Of a stretch of 13,437 bases of DNA, positions 1 through 6,790 are shown piece after piece. Source of the stretch: Gemmatimonadota bacterium (GTDB lineage Bacteria > Gemmatimonadota > Gemmatimonadetes > Longimicrobiales > Longimicrobiaceae); NCBI GenBank assembly GCA_019348475.1, contig JAHWJJ010000064.1, forward strand, positions 1-13,437. Reading direction: 5' to 3'. Positions within the stretch are counted from its first letter, which is position 1. Each line of letters starts with the position of its first letter. The notes beneath the pieces are model-generated. The model was not told where the DNA came from. It searched no databases and was given only the letters and a program-made list of their open reading frames with translations. The position numbers and the translations under genes are program-made.

Positions 1-379
1 TTTCGGCCAGGCCCCGAAGGTCGGGCACGCAGCGCTCCCAGTCGTCCAGCGCGGAGCGCACCTCCAGGATCCCCTCCCAGAGCGATCTTCCCGTCCGGGC
101 GGCGCACCCGCGCTCGATCTCGATGACCGGCGTGGCCACCTCGATCACGCCCGTGTCGAAGTACACCGCTCCGCCCGTGGGAAGGTGGTACGACGTGCCC
201 TGCCGGTGCATCAGGTTGCCGCGCACGAACGCGCGGGGCGAGCCGAACACGTCCTCCGGCCGCACCGGCTGCCCGTCGAGCGTCACGGAGAACTCCGCCT
301 CCATCCCCATGGCCGCCAGCTCCAGGCGCCCGCCCGTTGCGCGCTCGCCGCCGCCCTTCTTGGTGGTATCCGCCATCAT
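1..379 (-). CDS. Pup-ligase/Dop-like amidoligase, N-terminal part (runs off window)
   Basis: Partial gene; about 126 N-terminal residues are present and it continues past position 1. Seen: an early GMEAEF motif (form GxExEF) and a block reading HLPTGGAVYFDTGVIEVATP. In the glutamine-synthetase-like fold of Pup ligase (PafA), depupylase (Dop) and glutamate-cysteine ligases, an early GxExE/F strand supplies metal/ATP-binding glutamates, and PafA/Dop follow it with a 'NGARxYxD...PEYxTPE'-like block that this one resembles. Expected role: ATP-dependent amide-bond formation, or deamidation as in Dop; the substrate is unknown. The start overlaps the stop of the upstream gene: ATG at 379-377 (ATGA overlap), or ATG at 376-374 (TGATG overlap), so translation is probably coupled. 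No signal peptide is seen. The assignment rests on the N-terminus only; a general GCS2/carboxylate-amine ligase is the alternative. Confidence 0.6.
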   Translation of the reverse strand, partial: MMADTTKKGGGERATGGRLELAAMGMEAEFSVTLDGQPVRPEDVFGSPRAFVRGNLMHRQGTSYHLPTGGAVYFDTGVIEVATPVIEIERGCAARTGRSLWEGILEVRSALDDWERCVPDLRGLAE

Positions 380-1044
380 GCCCCGCCTTTCCGGCCTCGC
401 CTGGCCTCCGCGCCCCCGCCCGGCAGCGGCCCCGCGTTCTTGTCGGCTTCTTCGTCGCCCATTCCGTGCGGCGTCACGACCGCGTATCCAACGTCCAGGT
501 GCAGGTGGTCGTCGGTTTCTCCCACGCCGCTCCCGAAGGGAAGCACCTGGAACGCGGGGAACACCTCGCGCGCCAGGTCGCTGTAGCGGCTGATGTTCTT
601 CACGTCGTCCAGCAGGTCGTCGCCCACGCGGTACAGGTTGGCCGCCACCCCCCAGCAGTGCACCGACGCGTGGCCGCTCAGCCCGTGCGCGGGCGAGCGG
701 TAGCCCCCGTTGGCGGAGATGTGCACGTACGTGTTCACCTCGCGCCGAAACGCCTCCAGCGCAGCCGCGAGCAGGGTGACCGCCAGCGGCACGTAGCGCG
801 GGCCGTGCACCCGCAGCAGCTCGTGCTCGCGCACGTCCACGTCCAGGAACTCCCACAGCTTGAAGTGCGGCGCAAGGCTCACCTCCAGCGCCACCTCCCA
901 CGACGGCACGCGGTAGAACCACCGCGGCAGGCGCCGGGTAAAGCCGTCGCGCCCCCGCACCAGCTCGCCCGGGCGCAGCACCTGCCGCTCGCGCGCGGGC
1001 AGCTTCAGGCCGTCCACCACCTCCAGGTCGCCCAGCTGGTGCAT
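376..1044 (-). CDS. M15-peptidase-like protein with altered metal site
   Basis: 222 aa. Seen: SANGGYRSPAHG around residues 110-121, SVHCWGVAAN at 127-136 and DDHLHLD at 178-183. This is the layout of the M15 zinc peptidases (D-Ala-D-Ala carboxypeptidase/VanY type): a GYRS arginine loop, then SxHxxGxAxD, then a C-terminal HxH. The usual zinc-ligand aspartate of the second motif is asparagine here (N136), and the acidic residue normally three before the last His is Thr, so activity may be altered or lost. A long N-terminal part (1-100) has no motif I recognise. No signal peptide is seen, so it is probably cytoplasmic. The ATG at 1044-1042 overlaps the stop of the upstream beta-lactamase-like gene (TGATG), which fixes the start and implies translational coupling; its own stop overlaps the next gene. 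Family likely, activity uncertain. Confidence 0.7.
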   Translation of the reverse strand: MHQLGDLEVVDGLKLPARERQVLRPGELVRGRDGFTRRLPRWFYRVPSWEVALEVSLAPHFKLWEFLDVDVREHELLRVHGPRYVPLAVTLLAAALEAFRREVNTYVHISANGGYRSPAHGLSGHASVHCWGVAANLYRVGDDLLDDVKNISRYSDLAREVFPAFQVLPFGSGVGETDDHLHLDVGYAVVTPHGMGDEEADKNAGPLPGGGAEARRGRKGGA

Positions 1045-1919
1045 CAGCCCGCGCTCCCGGTCAGGTGGTCGAACACCGCGCGCGAGATGCGGGCGATGGT
1101 GTCGCTGCGCCCGCTGGTCTTTTCCGCGTCCCACTCCGTCAGCACCACCAGCGCGTACGGCTTGCGGTCGGGGACGTAGACGATCCCCGCGTCGTGCGCG
1201 ACGGTGCTGATCTCCCCCGTCTTGTTGGCCACCCGCACCCCGTCCGGCAGACGCGCGGGGATGCCGCTGCGGAACTCCTGCGCGTGCAGGATCTCCAGCA
1301 TCTGCTCCGACGACGCTTCGCTGAACGCCTTGCGCTCCTCGATGACGCGCAGCACGGCCAGCATTCCATCCGCCGTGCACAGGTTGTTGATGCCGGCCTC
1401 GTGCGCCGCGTCGTCCTCCACCCCGCGGCGAAAGGTGACGCCGCTGTCCAGCTTGAGCCTGGAGAGGGTGTCGACGATGGCGTCCACGCCCACGATCTCG
1501 ATGAGCAGGTTGGTGGCCAGGTTGCTGCTGGTGACGATCATGTGGTGCGCCAGCTCCTGCACCCGCATGGTCCGGCCGATGTTCTTCTGCACTTCGGCGT
1601 TGGCGTCGCGCGACGCGGCCACCCGAAAGGCGCTGCGGTCGCCGGCGGCGCTGATGAAGCGGTTGCGCACGTGCACCCGCGCCAGCAGCGACAGCCGTCC
1701 GTCCTCGATGGCGCGGAACACGCCCAGCAGCACGGGCACCTTGATGGTGCTGGCGGCGTGGAACCACTCGTCTCCGCGGTAGCTCCAGCCGGTCTTCGTC
1801 TCGTAGTCGTGGTACGCCACGGCCACGCTGCGCGCCCCGCGCTTGTCGGCGATGGCGCGCACCCTGGCGCGCAGCGGATCGTCGTCGTCGCCGCGCTGTT
1901 GTTCTTTCCTGGATGGCAT
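1044..1919 (-). CDS. class A beta-lactamase-fold serine hydrolase, no signal peptide
   Basis: 291 aa from the ATG at 1919. All class A motifs are visible: SxxK as STIK (S57, K60), the SDN-type triad as SSN (S131, N133), an omega-loop ExxxN as EAGIN (E174, N178), and KTG (K233-G235). The nucleophile serine, its lysine and the deacylating glutamate are therefore present and a serine acyl-enzyme hydrolase is expected. The N-terminus is charged (MPSRKEQQRGDDDD) with no hydrophobic segment; the longer alternative from a GTG at 2000 adds 27 residues and still gives no signal peptide. Known class A beta-lactamases act outside the cytoplasm, so this one may instead cleave an internal amide or peptide. 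It is the first gene of a three-gene coupled operon with an M15-like protein and a Pup-ligase-like enzyme. Neither start has a strong Shine-Dalgarno sequence. The fold is sure, the substrate is not. Confidence 0.85.
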   Translation of the reverse strand: MPSRKEQQRGDDDDPLRARVRAIADKRGARSVAVAYHDYETKTGWSYRGDEWFHAASTIKVPVLLGVFRAIEDGRLSLLARVHVRNRFISAAGDRSAFRVAASRDANAEVQKNIGRTMRVQELAHHMIVTSSNLATNLLIEIVGVDAIVDTLSRLKLDSGVTFRRGVEDDAAHEAGINNLCTADGMLAVLRVIEERKAFSEASSEQMLEILHAQEFRSGIPARLPDGVRVANKTGEISTVAHDAGIVYVPDRKPYALVVLTEWDAEKTSGRSDTIARISRAVFDHLTGSAG

Positions 1920-2090
1920 CCGGCCGTCGTGCGTCAGCGGGCGCCCGGCACCGTACGTTCGCCGGGACGAAAGCCGCCCCTGTTGCAGGATCGGAGCCAC
2001 CGGAAAGGATCAGCGGGGCCCCGCCGCTGTTACACGCCGCACCGCGCCCTTCCCGGACGTGTACGCCCCCGCGAGTGCGCCGCACCCGGC

Positions 2091-2154
2091 TCTCGCACTC
2101 TCGCACTCTCGCACTCTCGCACTCTCGCACTTTCGCACTTTCGCACTTTCACAC
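2091..2154. repeat. octamer microsatellite, 8 units (TCTCGCAC type)
   Basis: Eight head-to-tail 8-bp units: five exact TCTCGCAC, two TTTCGCAC and one TTTCACAC. On the minus strand the unit reads GTGCGAGA. It lies between the divergent beta-lactamase-like and NYN genes, upstream of both. Unit sequence drifts in one direction along the array, as expected if slippage duplicates one end. Confidence 0.95.
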
Positions 2155-2242
2155 TCCCGCAGGCGCGTGGCACCGCGTGTGCTGATGTCAGGTGCCTCTT
2201 CTTCAGGGGACGGGGCCGCGAACACCGGGCGACGGAACACAC

Positions 2243-2695
2243 ATGGCGGACAAAGCGGAGCAGGCCGAGCAGGCCGGCCAGGGCGCGCAGGTGGTGGATG
2301 AAGTCCGGCCCATGGCGCTGGTGGACGCCAGCAACGTGGCCCACAGCAGCGAGGGAGAAACCGCGCGGCTGGAGAACGTAAAGCTGGTGGTGCGCAAGCT
2401 GATCTCGGAGGGGTACGAGCCCGTGGTGGTGGCCGACGCCGCGTTGCGGCACCAGATCGACGACAAGGAGGGCTTCGAGCGCAGGGTGGAGGAGGGAAAG
2501 ATCAAGCAGGCGCCCGCGGGGACGGACGCGGACTACTTTCTCCTCTCGTTCGCGCGCGAGCTGGACGCGGTGATCGTGTCGAACGACCTGTTCCGCGACC
2601 GGGCCGAGGCCTTTCCCGAGGCCCGCGAACGGATGATCCGCTTCATGATCGTGGAGGAAGAGGTCGTGTTCGAACGCCGGAACAAGAAGCGGTGA
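2243..2695 (+). CDS. NYN/PIN-like ribonuclease (Zc3h12a-type)
   Basis: 150 aa. Seen: VDASNVA at 27-33, VVADAALR at 62-69, GTDADYFLLSFA at 93-104 and IVSNDLFRD at 111-119. These carry the acidic residues (D28, D65, D95/D97, D115) that form the metal-binding site of PIN-like NYN domains, and the SNDxFRD block is typical of the Zc3h12a/N4BP1-like branch. Expected role: Mg-dependent endoribonuclease, probably cytoplasmic; the RNA target is unknown. An Ala/Glu/Gln-rich leader of about 20 residues precedes the domain and a basic tail (RRNKKR) ends it. I chose the ATG at 2243; only a weak purine stretch precedes it, and a start near 2192 would add 17 residues of low-quality sequence. The stop codon lies inside a GTGATGGA octamer array. 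It stands alone, 326 bp before tdk with a strong terminator between. Confidence 0.8.
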   Translation: MADKAEQAEQAGQGAQVVDEVRPMALVDASNVAHSSEGETARLENVKLVVRKLISEGYEPVVVADAALRHQIDDKEGFERRVEEGKIKQAPAGTDADYFLLSFARELDAVIVSNDLFRDRAEAFPEARERMIRFMIVEEEVVFERRNKKR

Positions 2696-2723
2696 TGGAG
2701 TGATCGAGTGATCGAGTGATGGG
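2692..2723 (+). repeat. octamer microsatellite, 4 units (GTGATGGA/GTGATCGA)
   Basis: Units GTGATGGA, GTGATCGA, GTGATCGA and GTGATGGG follow one another without gaps. The first unit contains the TGA stop (2693-2695) of the NYN gene, so the coding sequence ends inside the repeat. Related arrays occur at 7743, 10941 and 12188. Confidence 0.9.
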
Positions 2724-2820
2724 GATGCGCGGCGATTGTCTCCGTATGCTCACCTGAGTACATCGTCGGTATGGGGCCTGAGGTCTTCTGCGCGGGAACG
2801 CACGGCCTGGGGACGACCTT

Positions 2821-2852
2821 TCCCCGGAGGGGCATGCCCCCCGGGGATTTTT
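2821..2852 (+). terminator. strong rho-independent terminator
   Basis: TCCCCGG (2821-2827) pairs with CCGGGGA (2841-2847). Inside, GGGG/CCCC pair around a CATG loop with one bulged A at 2828, and a run of five T follows at once (2848-2852). It lies 125 bp after the NYN gene and 170 bp before tdk, so it should separate the two transcripts. Confidence 0.8.
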
Positions 2853-3021
2853 CTGTCTCTTTGGTGCCGCCACGAAGTAAACGAAGCGAACGGAGCCAGG
2901 CGCTTCAGGCGAGAGGCACCGCCGGCTTGCCAGTCGCCCCGGCGGAGGGGTAACTTCCCTCCCGGCGGAACCCTCCCGCCGGCCCCGCACACCATCCGCA
3001 CGCTCCAACGCAGCATCCATC
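2853..3021. other. leader region of the thymidine kinase gene, no gene seen
   Basis: About 170 bp between the terminator and tdk. It holds a stretch with repeated CGAA steps (ACGAAGTAAACGAAGCGAAC near 2872-2891) and a GGTGCC/GGCACC pair flanking it. No clear promoter hexamers and no credible reading frame. With 2696-2820 it completes the 326-bp gap between the two plus-strand genes. Confidence 0.5.
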
Positions 3022-3708
3022 TTGAGAGACATCGCGCTGTACCACGGCGACGGCCGCGGCTGGATCGAGGTCATCACCGGGGTGATGTTCAGCGGCAAGA
3101 GCGAAGAGCTGATCCGGCGCGTGCGCCGTGCGCTCATCGCCCAGCGCCGCGTGCAGGTGTTCAAGAGTGCCCTGGACGACCGCTACGCCGGAGTACGCAC
3201 CATCAGCTCCCACGACGGCTCCGGGGTGGAGGCGGTGCCCGTCCGCTCCTCCACGGAGGTGGCGGAGCACGTGCACCCGTACACGCAGGTGGTGGCCATC
3301 GACGAGATCCAGTTTCTGGACGACGGCATCGTCGACGTGATCAGCCTGCTGGCCGACAACGGGGTGCGGGTGATCGTCGCGGGGATCGACATGGACTTTC
3401 GCGGCGAGCCCTTTGGCCCCATGCCGCGCGTGCTGACGGTGGCGGAGACGGTGGACAAGCTGCACGCCATCTGCGTGGTGTGCGGCAACCCGGCCACCCG
3501 CAACCAGCGGCTGGTGGACGGCGCCCCCGCGCCGTACGAAGGGCCGCAGATCCAGGTGGGCGGCAGCGAGGACTACGAGGCGCGCTGCCGCCGCTGCCAC
3601 GACGTGCCGTCGGACCAGCGCTACCAGACGTCGCTGCTGGACCTGCTGGGCAGCACCCCCGCCGACCCCGTGGTCCTCACCCGCGAAAGCCTCGTTCGCC
3701 GCGGCTGA
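3022..3708 (+). CDS. tdk: thymidine kinase (type II)
   Basis: 228 aa. Transfers phosphate from ATP to thymidine in the pyrimidine salvage pathway; cytoplasmic. Seen: P-loop GVMFSGKS at 20-27, DEIQFLD at 94-100 with the catalytic Glu at 95, a following [16 protein letters not shown] block (120-135) that matches the substrate loop of the family, and zinc-site cysteines C151/C154 (CVVCGNPAT) and C189/C192 (CRRCH), so the structural zinc site is complete. Length is normal for bacterial TK1-like enzymes. The start is a TTG at 3022; no ATG lies upstream in frame near the GWIEVITG block and no good Shine-Dalgarno is seen, so initiation may be weak or the start slightly misplaced. Transcribed alone after a strong terminator; the 3' side faces the GMC oxidoreductase across a repeat array. 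Confidence 0.95.
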   Translation: MRDIALYHGDGRGWIEVITGVMFSGKSEELIRRVRRALIAQRRVQVFKSALDDRYAGVRTISSHDGSGVEAVPVRSSTEVAEHVHPYTQVVAIDEIQFLDDGIVDVISLLADNGVRVIVAGIDMDFRGEPFGPMPRVLTVAETVDKLHAICVVCGNPATRNQRLVDGAPAPYEGPQIQVGGSEDYEARCRRCHDVPSDQRYQTSLLDLLGSTPADPVVLTRESLVRRG

Positions 3709-3950
3709 TCCCCTCGCGCGCGGTACCAAATCAAGGTCGCAACACCTTCGCGTTCCGGAGGGCGGGCGAGGCCCTGGGCCGGCTCAGGAAGCGCCGCGAC
3801 CAGGGCCATCCCCGCGTCAGGTAATGATCCGCGTCCGGCGTGTATCAGCCTGCGCGGCTCGCGGCGGGGAAGCCTGTTCAGCGGCTGCAGGCCACGAGAA
3901 CTTCGGATGGTCGATTGTTCTGGATCACAGCGTCGCGCGCCGGCGGTCGC
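3709..3950. other. gene-free stretch downstream of tdk
   Basis: About 240 bp of GC-rich sequence leading into the tandem array. I see no credible coding region, no strong terminator with a T run, and no repeat belonging to the neighbouring array. Reading frames that cross it have no family resemblance. Confidence 0.5.
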
Positions 3951-4393
3951 GCTCGCGTCACCCCTCTCCCGCGCAGTTTACGGGAGAGGGGCCGGGGGTG
4001 AGGGGTCCGCGCGAAGCGCGACGCCGGAGAGCTTTGCTCGAGGTGGAACCTGGCCACGGAGACCGCACCTCGACGGCAGTCCAACCTTCCGACTTTAGCT
4101 TCCTCGCGATGGCAGGTTTGCGCGAGTAGGTCTGCACTCGCGTCACCCCTCTCCCGCGCAGTTTGCGGGAGAGGGGCCGGGGGTGAGGGGTCCGCGCGAA
4201 GCGCGACGCCGTAGAGCTTTGCTCGAGGTGGAACCTGGCCACGGAGACCGCACCTCGACGGCAGTCCAACCTTCCGACTTTAGCTTCCTCGCGAAGGCAG
4301 GTGCGCGAGGAGGTCTGCGCTCGCGTCACCCGTCTCCCGCGCGGTTTGCGGGAGAGGGGCCGGGGGTGAGGGGTCCGCGCGCAGCGCGACGCC
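3951..4393. repeat. tandem array, 2.4 copies of a ~184-bp hairpin-bearing unit
   Basis: Two full near-identical units (3951-4135 and 4136-4318) and a truncated third (4319-4393). Each begins with CTCGCGTCACC and a CCCTCTCCCGC...GCGGGAGAGGG hairpin (stems at 3961-3991, 4146-4176 and 4329-4359; the third has one mismatch), followed by CCGGGGGTGAGGGGTCCGCGCG. The full units continue with a second inverted repeat CGAGGTG...CACCTCG (4039-4072 in copy 1) and a shared ~60-bp tail. The hairpin resembles the widespread REP-like 'CCCTCTCCC' intergenic elements that give spurious HPRPLSR-type translations. The array lies between the convergent tdk and GMC genes, where its hairpins may end or protect both transcripts (inference). 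Confidence 0.9.
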
Positions 4394-4414
4394 GTTTGCC
4401 CTTTCGGTTGCACC

Positions 4415-6538
4415 TCACCCGCCCGGCGCGGCGCCCGCCATGACGCCCGCGCTCCCGGCCCGGCCGGCGGGGTGGCGGGCGGCGATGCGCTCGGCGACCA
4501 CGGTGGAGAGCGCCATGATGGTCTCCTGCGGGTTCACGCCGGGTGCCGTGGGCACCAGCGAGCCGTCGGCCACGTACACGCCGGGAACGCCGTGGCGCTC
4601 GCCGTCCGGGGTGCAGCCGCTGCTGGCGGGGTCGGTGCCGATGCGGCAGGTGCCGTTGACGTGGGACGAGAGCACGCCCAGCTGGTTGGGGCCGGCCGGC
4701 CGCAGCGCCATGGCGCCCAGTTCCGCGGGCGAGCGCATGCGGCAGGCGTGCGTGTGCAGCGTGAACACCTCCGACGCGCCCGAGGCGAACATGATGCGCG
4801 CGGCGGCATCCATCCCCCGCAGCATCCGCGAGCGGTCCGTGGCACCCAGCCGGTAGCGCACCCGCACCCGCCCGCCGCGGTCCACCGTGACGCTGCCGCT
4901 GCTGCGTCCGCGTTCCGCCCCGTCGCGCACCAGCACCATCATCGAGGGCAGCCGCGGGAGGGCCTCCATCACCTCGCGGTGCGGCAGGCCGAACCCCGGG
5001 ATTACGGCGGCGCTCAGCGAGGGATAGAACGGGGGCGTCTCGATCCAGAATCCATAGCCGTCGCTGCCGCGCATGAACTCGTCGCATACGGCGGAGAGGG
5101 GGATTCCCGCCCCGCCCTGCATCTCGTCGTCGTAGCGGCCGAAGACGGAGGTGGTGGGGTGCAGGCGAAGAAAGCTGCCCACCCCGCCGCCGCCCATCCC
5201 CGAGCGCTGCAGCAGCGTGGGGGTGCCGATGGCGCCGCCGGCCAGCACCACCACGGGCGCCTCCACGGTAAGCCGGCCGCGCGGGGCGCCCGACTCGCGG
5301 TCCAGGATGCTGGCGTGCACGCGCTTGAGCGGCGCGCCCCCGCCGCGCTCCGCCAGCTCGATGCGCTCCGCACGCACGTCCGCGAACAGGCGCGCGCCGG
5401 CGGCCAGGGCGGCGGGCACGTACACGTCCGCGGCCCCGCGCCGGGCGCCGTACCCACACCCCAGCCCGCACATGCCGCAGCGCACACACCCGCGCGCGTT
5501 GATGCTGAGCGGCGACGCGCTCCATCCCAGCGCGCGGGCCCCCTGCAGCAGCAGGCGGTTGGGCGGCGAGTGCGCGTCGTCGGGGACCACGCGGGTGTGC
5601 GTCTCGTCCTCGATGCGGTCGAACACCGGCGCCAGGTCTGCCGGGCGCATCCCCACCGCGCCGTGGGCGGCGGTCCACTCGTCCAGCACCCAGTCTGGCG
5701 TCCGCAGCATCGCCAGCCAGTTGACGGTGGTGCCGCCGCCCACCGCGCGCCCCTGCAGCAGCGGATGCGCAAGGTCGTCCGTGGCGCGCGCGCCGCCGTC
5801 GGCGTACAGGCGGTGCGCCAGCCGCGCCTCGCCTTCGGTGAACTCGCCCTGGCGCCAGAACGCGCCCTCTTCCAGCAGCACCACCTCGTGCCCGGCCTCC
5901 GCCAAGCGCGCCGCCGCCACCGCCCCCCCCGCTCCGCTGCCGATCACGCACACGTCCGCGCGCACCCGGGTGTCCCCGCGCAGGCGCGCGCCCTCGATGA
6001 CGCTGCTGAGGGTGGGATCGCCCGAGAGCAGGTCCAGCTGCGGGCGGATGGAGATGACGCGCGCCGTGCGTTCACCCTCGGTCCGCGCGACGGGCTCCGC
6101 GTCGGAACCGGCGCCGGGGAGCGGCCCCTCCCACGCCACCTCCGGTGTGCGCGTGTGCAGCGGCGCGCGGCAGCCGATCGCCGCGTGCGTGGAAGGGTCG
6201 GCGTAGTGGGTGGAGAGGACCAGGCGGCGGAGCGCCTGAAAGGCCGTGCGAAGCAGGGGGATGCGGCTGGTTTCCCACCCGCGCAGCCACGCGTCCTGCC
6301 GCTCGGGCGAAAGGTCCGCGAAGCCGCGGGGGCGCCACGCGCCCAGCAGCCCGGCGGCGGGGGACGCCATCGTCCGCAGCAGCGCAGCGACCTCCTTCGA
6401 CGCCCGCGGATCCAGCTTTCCCAGCCGCACCTCCACGGCGCGCGCCAGCCGCATGGCCGACGGGTCCGGCTCGGCGGCCAGGGGCACCATGCGCCGGCAC
6501 AGCGCGATGAGCGTGGCGAGCTGCCGCGGAGTGAGCAT
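4415..6538 (-). CDS. GMC-family FAD-dependent oxidoreductase
   Basis: 707 aa. Seen: the dinucleotide-binding motif GSGAGG at 200-205 followed by a Glu-ended strand (VVLLEEG), GRAVGGGTTVNW near 263-274, a cysteine cluster CVRCGMCGLGC (C351, C354, C357, C361), and the C-terminal GMC signature with SSHVNGTCRIG, YVADGSLVP and GVNPQETI, which hold the catalytic His and Asn. Residues 1-190 are an alpha-helical extension resembling the gluconate dehydrogenase subunit 3-like region joined to some GMC enzymes (fatty-alcohol-oxidase-like). Expected role: FAD-dependent oxidation of an alcohol or sterol-like substrate; the acceptor is unknown. No signal peptide is seen. The ATG at 6538 has a weak ribosome site; a TTGACA-containing promoter lies about 50-75 bp upstream. 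Its 3' end abuts the truncated copy of the hairpin array. Family sure, substrate unknown. Confidence 0.88.
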   Translation of the reverse strand: MLTPRQLATLIALCRRMVPLAAEPDPSAMRLARAVEVRLGKLDPRASKEVAALLRTMASPAAGLLGAWRPRGFADLSPERQDAWLRGWETSRIPLLRTAFQALRRLVLSTHYADPSTHAAIGCRAPLHTRTPEVAWEGPLPGAGSDAEPVARTEGERTARVISIRPQLDLLSGDPTLSSVIEGARLRGDTRVRADVCVIGSGAGGAVAAARLAEAGHEVVLLEEGAFWRQGEFTEGEARLAHRLYADGGARATDDLAHPLLQGRAVGGGTTVNWLAMLRTPDWVLDEWTAAHGAVGMRPADLAPVFDRIEDETHTRVVPDDAHSPPNRLLLQGARALGWSASPLSINARGCVRCGMCGLGCGYGARRGAADVYVPAALAAGARLFADVRAERIELAERGGGAPLKRVHASILDRESGAPRGRLTVEAPVVVLAGGAIGTPTLLQRSGMGGGGVGSFLRLHPTTSVFGRYDDEMQGGAGIPLSAVCDEFMRGSDGYGFWIETPPFYPSLSAAVIPGFGLPHREVMEALPRLPSMMVLVRDGAERGRSSGSVTVDRGGRVRVRYRLGATDRSRMLRGMDAAARIMFASGASEVFTLHTHACRMRSPAELGAMALRPAGPNQLGVLSSHVNGTCRIGTDPASSGCTPDGERHGVPGVYVADGSLVPTAPGVNPQETIMALSTVVAERIAARHPAGRAGSAGVMAGAAPGG

Positions 6539-6588
6539 GGATCCGGGATGGAATTCGGTCGCGACACGGCGGGAGGGGGACGACGGAA

Positions 6589-6617
6589 AGGTTGCGCGCG
6601 CGGCACCCGTTTGTCAA
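6589..6617 (-). promoter_or_regulatory. candidate promoter for the GMC oxidoreductase gene
   Basis: On the minus strand a perfect TTGACA (6617-6612) is followed after 17 bp by CAACCT (6594-6589), a weak -10. A start near 6582 would give a leader of about 44 nt. The -35 and spacing are good, the -10 poor. Confidence 0.35.
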
Positions 6618-6790
6618 CGCGGACGCCCACCCGCGCGCCGGCCGCGGGCGCGTGACGGGGGAGCACTCAAACCGCCGGATGGCAACGAGATAGGGGCCGT
6701 CACCGGCCCGCATCTTGCACCTTCACAGCACCCCGCCGGGGCACTGGGCGGGGCCGAAAGCGGTGAACCCGAAGGGAAAGGGAGTGGACG

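Noticed and set aside
376..2130. A single 584-aa minus-strand protein covering the beta-lactamase region and the M15 region
   Set aside because: Its N-terminal half is out of frame with the beta-lactamase motifs; the in-frame start of the M15-like protein is the ATG at 1044.
2866..2945. tRNA-like or structured RNA before tdk
   Set aside because: The GGTGCC/GGCACC pair is short, and no cloverleaf or known riboswitch core could be drawn.
3951..4393. CRISPR array
   Set aside because: Whole 184-bp units are repeated in tandem; there are no short repeats separated by unique spacers and no cas genes in the window.
3824..4443. Reading frames with HPRPLSRKLRGRG / LTPGPSP-type repeats
   Set aside because: They are translations of the hairpin repeat array on both strands; such peptides are a well-known artefact of CCCTCTCCC elements.
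4472..6655. Very long plus-strand frame opposite the GMC gene
   Set aside because: Composition is that of a GC-rich antisense shadow (Arg/Ala/His/Pro); the minus strand carries clear FAD and GMC motifs.
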